From the NCBI GenBank assembly GCA_026120035.1, contig JALRME010000008.1, forward strand, positions 930,001 to 994,000: a stretch of 64,000 nucleotides of DNA, written 5' to 3'. The notes under the pieces are model-generated. The model was not told the DNA's origin and ran no database searches. It saw nothing but the letters and a program-made list of their open reading frames with translations. Shown in pieces: positions 1 to 10,703 of the stretch. How positions within the stretch are numbered: the stretch's first letter is position 1; each line of letters opens with the position of its first letter. The position numbers and the translations under genes are program-made. The DNA comes from Coleophoma eucalyptorum (lineage: Eukaryota; Ascomycota; Leotiomycetes; Helotiales; Dermateaceae).

Positions 1-1012
1 AAGAGCGGTTTCTCTGTTGGGATCAAACGGTCATGTGATCAAGCGACCGGTACCTGCATACACACACACATTCCAAGCAAGCCTCCCTCTCCCATTCTAC
101 AGTCGATATATCGTTCATATTACTGGTATTGACCAACGCATTGTTATTGCAATACGATTAAATATACATTGATAAATTACCTAGCCCAGTATTTTCTCGA
201 CCCTCATCTCTCATTATTCCGAGGCTTAGTCCCAATTAGCGATAGGGTACAGCATACAGTTCGTAAACATTTAATCTGCTTTGCTTCTCTCCGGGAATAA
301 GTTTGAATTAAAGGGCAGATTGGCTGATTAACCACACTTTATATAACATTTGTTTACTCGGTACGATAGATTACTAGCTTTAAGCAAACACACTAAGTTA
401 ACTTTAAACCCATGCACAAACCCTGCTAACTACGCCAGCTGTGTCGCTGCAATCTCTGCAGGCCCGGTCCTATGTGCAACCTTAATGTAATTCAGAGCAT
501 AGCATAGAGGATACTGGCTCGACTGGGGATTTCGAAACACGACCTCCAACCGACGCGGCTCTATTCCAAACCGCTAAACTTTTTCAAGACCTTCCACCGT
601 CTTTAGCGAACTCTTTCGGAGACAAGTGGAGTTCCATCTGGCAGCTCCCTATCGTCTCCATCGTCGCTCAAGCCAGTCCGGCTTCGTTGTTATAGTGCCA
701 AGATTCTGTCGGTCGATTTACTCCACAGTATTGTGTCTAAGTACAGTGTTGTCAACCATCCCTCAGTGGCAGTGGCAGTGGCACCGCGTAAGTGCCTGAA
801 CCCGCATGTCTATCCGCCAGCTTCTACCCTCCCCTGGCCCTATTTCCGCACCTCCCGAGTCTTTTGTGTATGGGGATATAAGGATGTGGCCCGCCTCGGT
901 CTTGGTTTTTGCTCCGTTTCTGTCCTACGGGCTCTTCATTCCTTCTATTTCAGCTGTTCTTATTCGCGACTCGGACTGAGATCGCAAGTCACTCTTTTCT
1001 TCCACCATCATC
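1..1012. other. Upstream region of the arabinanase gene
   Basis: I see no convincing protein-coding gene here. The last 120 bases before the arabinanase start are pyrimidine-rich, as in many fungal promoters. A stretch at about 514-580, read on the minus strand, resembles a decayed tRNA, with a T-loop-like segment and a D-arm-like segment. It is too irregular to call a tRNA and is treated under findings. Confidence 0.5.
876..884 (+). promoter_or_regulatory. Possible TATA element of the arabinanase gene
   Basis: The sequence GATATAAGG lies about 130 bases upstream of the ATG at 1013 and is followed by a CT-rich leader. Position and composition fit a fungal core promoter. No regulator-specific site could be assigned with confidence. 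Confidence 0.4.
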
Positions 1013-2122
1013 ATGTTCGGCTTCCTTCGTTCTTTGGGCGCTCTGGCGCTGATGACCGGGCTGGCCCAGGCATCGTTTCCTGACCCTATGTCGTGCACTG
1101 GTGTCTGTGGCAATGCCCACGACCCTTCCATCCTGCAGAACACTGATGGGACCTACTACCGCTTCTCGACCGGTGGTGGTATCGCTATTCACACTGCACC
1201 AGCGCTCACCGGTCCCTGGACTTACAAGGGCGAGGCCCTGAGCTCGTCCAAGATCGACGGCGCCACGGACCTTTGGGTACGTATTGCAATACCTATCTAT
1301 GCTTTCTATGATGCACAATGTTTGATGCGCGTATAATGCTGGTGCTAATGTTAATTGTTCTAGGCCCCTGATGTCACCTTGGTCGGCAGCACCTACTACA
1401 TGTACTACTCCGACTCTACGTTCGGCTCCCAAAACTCAGCCATCGGTTATGCGACCTCCACATCCATGGACGTTGGAACCTGGACCGACCATGGCAGCGC
1501 TGGCGTCTCCTCCAAGACCGGCGGAACCTACAACGCTATTGACGGCAACCTGATTTGGGACGGCTCCGACTTTTACTTGAACTTCGGCTCCTTCTATGGT
1601 GATATCTACCAGGTTCCCATGAAAAACCCACCTACTGGAACATCTGGCTCATCTTACAACATCGAATTCAACAGCACGGGCACGCGCCCATCTGAGGGAT
1701 CCTTCATCTTCACCTATGGCGATTACTTCTACCTCTTCTTCTCGAGCGGCTCCTGCTGCAGTCTGGACACTGATCGCCCCAGTGCCGGCAATGAGTATAA
1801 GATCATGGTTTGCCGCTCTACCACCGTTACTGGCAACTTCGTGCGTGATCCTATTCCGTAACCCCAACCCTTTCACTATGCTAACCAACTTCTCCAGGTT
1901 GACAAGAACGGCAATGATTGCCGAGCCAATGGTGGAACCCTAGTTTTGGGCAGTCACGGCACCGTCTACGCACCCGGCGGTCAAGGCCTCTACGAAGACC
2001 CAACCTATGGCGCGGTCATCTTCTACCACTATGTCGACACAACCGTTGGATATGCCGATGCTGACAAACTGCTGGGTGTCAACAAGGTATCCTTTTCTAC
2101 CGGCTGGCCGGTTCTGTCTTAG
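1013..2122 (+). CDS. abnA: Secreted endo-1,5-alpha-L-arabinanase (GH43)
   Basis: This enzyme hydrolyses internal alpha-1,5 bonds of arabinan, the pectin side chain, outside the cell. Three exons (1013-1276, 1364-1840, 1898-2122) join in phase to give 321 residues, the same length as the classical Aspergillus AbnA. The protein starts with a signal peptide ([20 protein letters not shown]), followed by the GH43 five-bladed propeller. The three acidic catalytic positions are visible: Asp in GNAHDPSI (general base), Asp in [10 protein letters not shown] (pKa modulator) and Glu in RPSEGSF (general acid). Both introns have good GT-AG borders. The neighbours are a regulator remnant and a reductase, so there is no arabinan operon-like context. 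The gene looks intact. The symbol is given by family resemblance; a paralogue such as abnC cannot be fully excluded. Confidence 0.93.
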
Positions 2123-2818
2123 GCGGCCGGCTGAAGCAGATGCGGCTGGCGTGGCAGGACTCGAAGGTCGAAGGTTGATGGGAATAGAGAGTTTCATTTC
2201 TTGTAAATACTTTAGCCTAGTTCGAGGCCGAAGCAACGTATATATGTAGTGGCTAGCATTTAAGTGTAATAGCATAGTGACTTGATCACTTATATGGCTT
2301 TCGAGATTCTATCAGGATGGGGTGTATGTTTCTCTCGTTAGACATGAGTGGTTGCGGAATACTTGTGAGACTGAGCCTACAGCCAATTGCCGTCTCGCGC
2401 TTCGCTAATGTAGAGCATAACCTTGAGGTATTCTGATCCCGGTCGATACTATCGGTATAGGCCAAAATAACAACGATAAAAGTTCTCGGTCGAGATAGGA
2501 GATATCTAAAGCCGGCCAGTAGCCTAATAAGGATATTAGCGACTTAACTAAAGCTCACTTTGAATCCATTCTCATCCTACACCTACTGAGTGGCTAGATG
2601 CTGGAGAATACACGTGACCAGGATCTTCCCTCTTGGCAATGCAGCGGGCATGTGTATCAGCAGCATACGCGTCATGAGATAGGGTGCAGAAAATTGAAGG
2701 CAAGTTGAGAAAGTTACTGGCTCTGGTATTAAACTCAGCTCTACGAATGTCAATAATAACTCCTCCAGTTTACAGTACCCGTCGCTGTCAGTTGAGCATC
2801 AATAGCATGCCAAACTGG
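2123..2818. other. Intergenic region with no gene seen
   Basis: This holds the 3' flank of the arabinanase gene and the distal upstream region of the regulator at 3122. It is moderately AT-rich. I see no spliceable coding pattern on either strand. Confidence 0.5.
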
Positions 2819-3007
2819 CACTAACCTTACAGATGTTACTGTACGAGACGTTTGCACTAACTCTAAAAGGAAGAATGACGTTGCTCTCACTAACCACAAA
2901 GGTAATACGAGAGAGATAGTCACTAACCTATCAAAACATACGAATCTTGCACTAACCACAAAGATGATACGAGAAATGCGCTAACCATAAAAGGGTACGA
3001 AGGTGGT
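2819..3007 (+). repeat. Degenerate tandem repeat, six units with CACTAACC
   Basis: Six copies of an approximately 29-36 bp unit begin at 2819, 2855, 2888, 2921, 2950 and 2979. Each starts with CACTAACC or a one- or two-base variant. Most continue with an A-rich patch (acaaag) and a TACGA core. Spacing is 36, 33, 33, 29 and 29 bases. The array ends about 115 bases before the ATG of the Zn2Cys6 regulator remnant at 3122. It could be a minisatellite or a cluster of binding sites. Confidence 0.75.
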
Positions 3008-3121
3008 TGATAAACCTCATGTCAGCCACCAAACCTTCCTTTCCGTTTATATATTTCGTATCTTTCGTACACCTAATTTGGAAAGCCCTCTCTATGTTTA
3101 GTTCGCAGGCTCCTTCAATCT

Positions 3122-4910
3122 ATGGCTTCCGAGATGGATTGTCTTGGACAGTTCTCCGCTTTTGATGTTGGATCTTGTCTACCGGTGAAGCTCCAAATCG
3201 ATACTAACGGAGCACCACTGCGTCGGAGACGCATCCATAGGAAGACAAAAGCTGGATGTATTACTTGTAAAGGCCGAAAAGTTAAAGTGAGATGGACCGT
3301 GGCACATTAGTCACAAACCACCTTTGCTCTTTTATCCAGATTACATAGTTTGTTTATGCTAATCATCTCCTGCCAGTGTGACGAAACAAGGCCCATCTGC
3401 ATTAATTGCTCGAAGCGGCAGGTCTCATGTAGCTTTGGGTCATTTTCGACTATCACCGACTCTCAATTAAATCGTATTGATGTTGGAAGCATCGATGGAG
3501 GCTGGCAGGTTGCCAATCATCCTGAGAATCAAGAACCTGTCTCAGTCCCGAGTGCTTCTCCATCGATATCAGATCGATCTAATAAGCCCAATGACTCTGA
3601 ATTGCACTTGGACATGTCTACGCTGAGCCTACTCCACCATTTTGAGGCTTTCACCAGCAAGACACTGCTATTTAACCACCAGCTGTGGCAAGTGGAGATT
3701 ATGCCGTTGGCATTGGAGGTATGATCTCTTAGGGAAACCCACCCCAGGATAACTTTGACCAAAAATGTAGAATGAGTATTTGATGCATGCTGTTCTTCTC
3801 CTCGCCTCTGCGCATCTGGCTTACCTGCATCCCACGCAACGAGACTATTCAATAGCGGAGGCACAGCATTTATCCAGTGCTTTGGAAGGCTTTCGGGCTG
3901 CCCTATCATCTCCAATTAATGAGACCAATGCCGCAGATTCGATGCTAACTTGCTCGTTGCTTCTTCTACAGCATGCTTGGTCCCAACCCTGCTCCCACCA
4001 TGATTTCAATTCCGTCGGGAAGGTTGATCTCGGAGCCGACAACCTATTAGATCTGGCCGTCGGGCTAAGATCGGTTTTAGAAGCTACATGGCATGTTCGG
4101 AAAGGCAGCATATTCAGTGAGCTGATCATGTCCCTCTCCACCCAATCCGTCATCAGCTGTAAGCTGCCTGCAGCATCTTCTATCAACTTCTTCGATATGC
4201 TACCGCGTACTATAGCATCGGAAAATTTGGCAGCATGCAACTCGGAAAGCTGCGGTTCCTTTGATGCAGTAGATCGTCTGATCCCCATTCTAAACGCTGT
4301 TGAATCCATAGCACTTAACTACGATATCTCAGAGCTATTGCCTTCGCTCTATGGATATGCAATTATGTGGCCGGTTAAGGCAACCGATAATTTTCGGCAG
4401 AAAGTTCGTTTGAAGGACAAAGAATCGTGGCTTGTTTTACTTTGCTTTTATGCTACCGTAGCTAAATTGTTTCCGGTGGATTTCTGGTGGATACGAGCAA
4501 GAACTGAACTGATGGTGAAAGCGCTTGTAACTCAGCTGCAAGACTGCAGTCATGTCAGAGAGAAGCGAAAGTTGATTTGTAGTTATTTTGATATTAGCTA
4601 GATGTCTTTTGAAGGCCTACCAGTCTTCAAAAGCTAATGTAATGCACCACTTGTATGCATTTTATTTCCATACTGAATTGTTAACGGGGTTTGAACCACA
4701 TATCGGAGTTTCCTGGCCGGATTTTAAATTTGGTAACCCGGGCCCTGAGACCCTAGTTGGTTCTCTTTGGAGCTGTAGTGGGCAGTTATTATGAAGCTTC
4801 TGAAGCATGGGTTGCAAGCTGACATGTGCGGCTAAACGAAGTAGTCTTCGGACGACCAAAACGTTAAACGAAGACTTGGCGACTACTGTATCATGACTAC
4901 TAAGAACAAA
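3122..4910 (+). pseudogene. Zn(II)2Cys6 transcription factor with decayed 3' end
   Basis: The 5' part is a normal fungal regulator. Exon 1 (3122-3286) joins exon 2 (3377-3718) to form a full zinc cluster (CITC, KVKC, RPIC, INC and a sixth Cys in QVSC), and exon 3 starts at 3771 with the fungal-specific factor domain. That frame stops at 4599-4601. Family-like sequence goes on in two other frames: ARCLLKAYQSSK from about 4594, then FGAVVGSYYEASEAW from about 4766 and RLNEVVFGRPKR to about 4864, interrupted by TGA at 4820 and TAA at 4865. At least two frameshifts and two stops therefore separate it from an intact C-terminus. No intron joins these pieces in phase. A truncated 5' product with a DNA-binding domain could still be made. 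Sequencing error is the other explanation. Confidence 0.7.
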
Positions 4911-5048
4911 AGTTTTGGCAAATTTCAAATTCGATAATAGATTTAATTATATATAATAGGCTCAGTCTCTCTCATCAATCTCTCAAAGTCTTTAACCAAA
5001 GTAATTTACATCATTTCCAATATCACTATCTTGATTCATCCTCTAGCA

Positions 5049-6598
5049 ATGCCGGCTATTACTTCCCCCTCGGACTCTACGATCCTCATCACAGGTGCCA
5101 ATGGGTTTCTTGCAACTTGGGCCATTGGCACACTTCTTGACCGCGGCTACAATGTCCGTGCTGCCGTGCGAAGCGAAGCTAAGGGAGAACATATAAAGAA
5201 ACTGTATAGCTCATTTGGAGACAAGCTGTCTCTGTTCATCGTGGGGGATATGCACAAGGTATGATATTTTATTTGGGGGAACTCAATGGCATTGAGCAGG
5301 TATCTGACTTCGAAATAATTGTAGCCAGGCGCCTGGGACGATGCTGTCAAGAATACTCAGGGTGTTATCCACACTGCTGCTCAGGTGAACCTGAATGCGA
5401 TAGATCCCAAAGGTGTGTAGATTAAGTATTGCCTATGTGATTATATTCAAGGGACTAAGTAAGGCTTTCAGACATCATCGATCCGGCTGTTAACGGCACT
5501 CTGGAAATTCTCCAGAGCATTGTTCAATACGGGTTAGTGACTAACTACAATTTGTTTTATACTTGCCATGGTCTATTTTTTGGTTTGGTGTCTAACGACT
5601 CGCTACGACGACTACCAGATCTTCCGTCAAGCGCTTTGTATATACTTCCAGCTGCGCCGCTATTAAAGAATTAAACCTCGATACAGCAGTCACTCTGTCT
5701 GAGGTAGATTGGAACGAGAGCGCCGTTTCCGAGGCGGAAACAAAGGGCGCTGATGCGTCAGGTCTGATGAAGTATTCGGCATCCAAGACTTTGGCTGAGA
5801 AAGGTTTGTGCATACCCTTAGCATATTTCTTTCCTTATTTAGTTGGCTGGAGAGAACAGCAGAATAAATCAAGGGTATTTATACATGACTGACAACAAAA
5901 CCGTGAACAGCGCTATGGGAATTTCTAAAAAGAAACAAAGATGTCACATTCGATGCCACAGCCATCAACCCTCCCTGGATATTCGGTGTATGGTATTTCT
6001 TTTGACTCATCTGCTATGTCCTTGTTTGTATAACTGTACTAACGGGTGCATTTCTCCCGAAGCCCCCTAAACACCCAGTTACCAATCCAGACAGTCTGAA
6101 CGATTCCAACGCTTTCCTGTATAAAGCGATTGCCAACGCAGATTTTAGTGGTATGGATCCTACTTCCATGCCTGCTCATGGATGGATTAGCGTGAGTGAT
6201 GTGGCTGAGGCCCTTGTTCGCTCGCTCTCAGTTCCTGAAGCTGGTGGAGAGAGGATCATCGTATGTGCGGGAAGTCCATGGTATTGGAATGATTGGGGTA
6301 AGTCACTTGTCAATTTTTTAATATCATTAGTTTCTGCTTTATTCTTAAGTTATACATTAGAAGAAACTGATTTATGGGGATTATAGTCCATGCCGCCCAT
6401 TCACTTTCCCCTCCGACAGAGTTCATTCTGTCTCATCCGGATCTACTAAAACCTAGCGAGGATGCAAAGACTAACGACGAGAGGCTTGGAATACATTTCA
6501 ATACTGCTAAGCAAGAGCGGATTTTGGGCATCAAATTTGCGACAATGAAGGAGTTGGCGCGAGAGATTTTAGATGACTACACAAGCCGAGGATGGTAG
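5049..6598 (+). CDS. NAD(P)-dependent aldehyde/ketone reductase, atypical SDR (GRE2/DFR-like)
   Basis: Seven exons (5049-5258, 5325-5412, 5472-5532, 5619-5803, 5911-5987, 6063-6297, 6387-6598) join in phase to give 355 residues. The N-terminus has the Rossmann motif ILITGANGFLATW, about residues 12-24. The active site is the YSASK Y-x-x-x-K pair, and INPPWIFG plus HPVTNPDSL are typical of the dihydroflavonol reductase / methylglyoxal reductase-like extended SDRs. The expected role is cytosolic NADPH-dependent reduction of a carbonyl substrate; the substrate cannot be read from the sequence. No signal peptide or membrane segment is seen. It ends convergently with the LysM gene. The start at 5049 is the first ATG before the nucleotide-binding motif. 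Confidence 0.88.
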
Positions 6599-6986
6599 GC
6601 TTATGCCTACTCATGATTTATGATAATTTTTTACAGTTATTAAACCACTATATATAAGATGGCTTACAAAGCTGAAACCCATTTCTTGTTTCCACCCCTG
6701 AGTTTAACTTGTGTTGTTGTGGTGAAAATTAGGGTTGGGGGCTTCTTGGGGTTCTACTAATAATATTTACTCCCTGCTTTCAAGGTTACCACTATCTCAA
6801 TGGAGTCCTTAACATTATATCGCTTAACGCCACAATAAACTATAATACCATTGTTTCTTTATTTCTACTGATATACTGATCTTGTATTTCTTTTACATTA
6901 TCTTTTAAAAAAGCCATAGCTTCTACTATAAGATTTTATTCCAGATTCATCAAGGATCAATATTTCACCGTCGAAGTTATTATAGA
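6599..6986. other. AT-rich spacer between convergent genes
   Basis: This holds the 3' flanks of the reductase (plus) and the LysM/CBM18 gene (minus). I see nothing coding or repetitive. Confidence 0.5.
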
Positions 6987-9840
6987 TTAAGTACATGTTC
7001 CAAAGCTTCCACTCGTATCGCAATACGTTACACAATAGTCAGTTGAAGAACCGCAGTCTCCATATATCGAACAACAAGATCCAAATGTTGACCCAGAACA
7101 AGTATATCCTGTCGAGCCGCCACAGGTCCCATCTGGAGAGACAACGGTAGTTGATGTGCTTGCCGCACTTGAGGTTGTGGACGTGCTGGAGCAGGTACCG
7201 AAGTCGCCAGTGGTATCGCAGTATGTAGAGCAGTAATCGGTTGTGGAACCGCAGTCTCCGTAAATAGAGCAGCAGCTTCCAAAAGTCGACCCAACGCAAC
7301 TATACCCTGTCGAACCACCACACGTCCCATCTGGAGAGACGACCGTAGTTGACGTGCTTGCCACACTTGAGGTTGTTGACGTGGAAGTGCTAGAGCACGT
7401 ACCAAAGTCACCCGTGGTATCACAGTAGGTAGAGCAGTAATCGGTTGTGGAACCGCAGTCTCCATAGATTGAGCAACATGAGCCAAATGTTGATCCTGAG
7501 CATGTATATCCTGTCGAGCCTCCGCAAGTTCCGTCGGGCGAGACCACAACCGTAGACGTACTCGCCGCACTTGAAGTTGTTGATGTAGAAGTGCTGGAGC
7601 AAGTACCAAAGTCGCCCGTGGTATCACAGTATGTAGAGCAGTAATCGGTTGTGGAACCGCAGTCTCCGTAGATAGAGCAGCAGCTTCCAAACGTCGACCC
7701 AACGCAAGTATACCCCGTACTACCACCACACGTTCCATCCGGACTCGTCACAACCGTCGCCGTCGAGCTCGCACTGCTGCCCGTGCTTGTGCCTGACCCC
7801 GACGTCGTGCTCGCTGTAACGGTAGCTGGTGCCGTGTACACGATACTTGAATTAAAGGGGACAGTTGGCAAATCATTAGGGTCAGCGGCACACACACGTT
7901 CATACTCATCGATCCATTCGGTATCATCGTACATGTCTTGCGTTGGACCAGTTTCGGTGATGTTGTATTCAATCTCGACGTCGAGACAGAGGGTGTAGGT
8001 TGCTAAGATAGAATATATGGAGCTATTGACAGTAGCAAGGGTGGTTGTTGTTGGTGTGGGCCAGGAGTAGAAGAAATGCCTGGTATTTGTAAGTAAACTC
8101 CGTCAATTATATCAGAGAAATTGAAGCTTACGTCGTGGATCTATTCGCAGTGGCTGTAGCATTGACATTGATAGTGTTCGCCAGAGTGGTGTAATTCGCG
8201 ATTGATGCAGCCACGGTTGAATACCCAGAGTAAGTCGCGATATCTCCGACTTGTTCTACACACTAACTAACCCTTCAGCAACTTCTTCTCTTTTAAGTTT
8301 AGTCCGGAAAAGAAACTCACGTAGGCGTTTCCGAGCCATAGATTCTTACAATCTGCATCAATCTGGGGATTCAGGAAGTAGAAGGTTGTGTTGCTGATAT
8401 CGAATGTGGATTCGATGGATTCGCAGGTGTCGTTGGCAACAACGGTGTACCAGTAACCACAGTCAACATTAGTGGTTCCGACGGCATTGGTTGGAACGGC
8501 ACTGAAGGCAGTCAGTAATCCAAAGAGATAGAGAGATATGAGTGATAGCGGTGAGGAAGGGACGAGTTAAAACACCTGACAGGGTGAAGAGGAAGAAGTG
8601 AGTGGAGGGTACTCTTGTCCACATCACGTGGCATGAACTTACACTGCAGTTGTGGCTGGCGCGAGGTAGACGGGCAGTGCGGAACCTGGAGGGCTTGACG
8701 TAGGTTAGTACACCTGAACCAGGCCGGTAAATCTGGAAGTCTAAATTCTAACCTGATGCAGATGTACGTGCCAACCAGAGTAGCCAGATTAGAACATTGA
8801 GAGTTGATGTTCGCGTTCCACGATGCTAACTCAGCTGTGACGATCTCGGACGACAGTGTGTCAATGATAGATATGCAGGTGTCGTTTGTCTTGACCATAT
8901 AGACGTCGCAAGTCGATGGCAGACACAACTGCTCGCCGGCAGTAAGGTAAGAACAGCCCAGATCCAGCCCGTTCAGGGAAGTCAGAGAACCTGTTGACAC
9001 ATTCTGAGAAGCTGAAATATCGATACAGGAATCGTTTGCCAAGACAGTGTACAGCGTGACACTCGAGTCCGTCTTGTTGCAGCGCTCGCTAGAGGTCACT
9101 GTGGCGGTTGCTGTGGAAGTGCTGGAGCTCGATGTCGCTGTGTAGGTAGCCGAGTAACCCGTCGCCGAGCAGCTCGAGACTTGTGAAGAAAACGCAGAGT
9201 CGCTGATGAGCGCCTGGCCCCATTCGGAGTTGACGATATTTTCTAGGTAGGTCAAGTAGCATGTGCTACAACCGACACCAGTTGAAGAATTAGCGAGGGC
9301 GTCCTGGAAGTAAGTGTTACAGTATTCGCCCGAGGAAGGATCCGTGAGGCAGGTGGTGTTTTGTCGCCATTGCATTTCCCGTCCCAGGTCTGCTGCAGTT
9401 TGGATGGTTCCAGAGATATTGTAAGTGGTGTCCGCCCCGCACGCTGAATCAACATTGGTAACATAGGTTGTGAGAGCCGTGGTGCAGTTCTCCGTGCAGA
9501 TATAATCCAAAGCGGTCGAAGACCATGTTCTGCCCGCGAGCTCACAGTCAGTATAATTCTACTTCTTTCAACTCGAATTGGGATATTCTCACGTCGTGCC
9601 AGTCACTGCCGATCCAAGATTACCATAGCAGTTAACTGTTGCGGTAAGAGCCGTGAGGCATGAAGCGGAAGCCGAGATATCGGCTAACGCTGTGCTGGCC
9701 GAAGTGTAAAGGTACAGCAAGTCGACCGAGGGCGCAGACATGACGCCAAAAACGAATGTGGTGATACGGTAAAGACAGTTGGTTGGAGGTGGATTGGAAG
9801 CCTCTTGGATCAAGAAACACTCGTCGAGGACGTCGTCCAC
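6987..9840 (-). CDS. LysM (x3) and CBM18 (x4) chitin-binding protein
   Basis: Exons 9840-9593, 9529-8753, 8693-8643, 8501-8321, 8262-8132 and 8079-6987 close exactly in phase and give 826 residues. After a Cys-rich N-terminal domain come three LysM modules (about residues 243-290, 296-341 and 375-418; YTVLANDSC, YMVKTNDTC and YTVVANDTC mark their starts). A linker follows, then four near-identical type-1 chitin-binding domains (CBM18, about 575-826, core FGSCCSIYGDCGS). Such proteins bind chitin or its oligomers in the wall or apoplast, shielding hyphae or delivering a partner chitinase. It is head-to-head with the GH18 chitinase at 10704, a known arrangement. The start is not settled: GTG at 9840 follows an acceptor-like ctctctag, and no signal peptide lies in the visible first exon, so a further 5' exon is likely. 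An internal ATG (VMSAPSV) is the alternative. Confidence 0.85.
6990..7760 (-). repeat. Four tandem CBM18 units inside the LysM gene
   Basis: Four copies of about 195-200 bp each encode the core SPDGTCGGSTGY followed by FGSCCSIYGDC and DYCSTYCDTTGDFG. Copies differ by only a few residues (Val/Ser before GSTFG, and Thr/Ser and Ser/Val changes in the C-terminal copy). All domain cysteines are kept. The linkers are Ser/Thr-rich. Confidence 0.9.
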
Positions 9841-10703
9841 CTAGAGAGATGGATGAAGTGGTGAAATCGCATGAGCATGGGTGGGGGCTATGGACATGGA
9901 ATAAGCGAGCTCCATGATCGGCTTCGCGAAGATGCTAGGCAGGGTTGAGAATCCTCATTTCCGAGCAAATCTAAAATCCAATAAGCTTATGCACAAGGTA
10001 GTCAGCTTCCCTTTTTTTCTACCGCAGAATTAAATGCAGAATTCTCCGGAGGCAAGCCAAGCTGAGCCAAGTCTCGATCTTAAAGCTTGATCCGCGGCAG
10101 TTTACTGTTGGAAATAGCGGGTCGTCCCGGCACGAGGACAGTTCCAGAGACTTCAAGCTAGAGAGGCTCACGTCAGCCAGGTACAATAACTTCAGATATT
10201 GTATAATACTTACTATATGAATCCATGTCCTATATTAAATCTGGCTAGATAAGCTTACGCCTCCACCAAGAATTATGGGGTTCGATGGAGGCAGCAGTCA
10301 CAGTTGCCGGCTTTGGCCCCCATATGCGGCTAGTGTGTTGACCACAATGCCTCTCCCCTCGCTGATCATCAGTCTTTGATCAGTATTGGATCAGTCCCTG
10401 ACTTACACTTACTGCTTCATTTTCAAAGAAACTACAGAACGGTGTCGCAAAGGAGATAGTGCGATGTTCCTCCGGTTTTTTCCCGGCATGGTATCTCATT
10501 ACCGCCCTTGCAGATTCTGCACGAAACGTCTCCAGATCACGCCAGGGTTCGGCATTAGGGGTCCTGCGGGTTCTGGCTCGGACAATGATCGGATGGCCCT
10601 CCGTTGGTCATGATGGTTTGCTCTTGGTCCTAATGGTATGTCCTGCCTTCCTCATATCCAAACTTCTTGAAAGTATACAGTCTTTACCTTGTTGCAGAAC
10701 ACC
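9841..10703. promoter_or_regulatory. Divergent promoter region of LysM gene and chitinase
   Basis: This 863-bp stretch separates the two head-to-head chitin-related genes. It probably also contains an unresolved 5' exon of the LysM gene on the minus strand: short ATG-started frames near 9900-9960 stop before joining exon 1. No regulator motif could be assigned with confidence. ORFs on the plus strand at 10386-10852 have no family resemblance. Confidence 0.5.

Noticed and set aside
989..1432. Minus-strand ORF of 147 codons over the arabinanase start
   Set aside because: It lies antisense to the well-supported GH43 exons and intron and has no family resemblance.
7028..7738. Long second minus-strand frame (236 codons) across the CBM18 repeats
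   Set aside because: It is an out-of-frame shadow produced by the tandem repeats; all domain cysteines are in the other frame.
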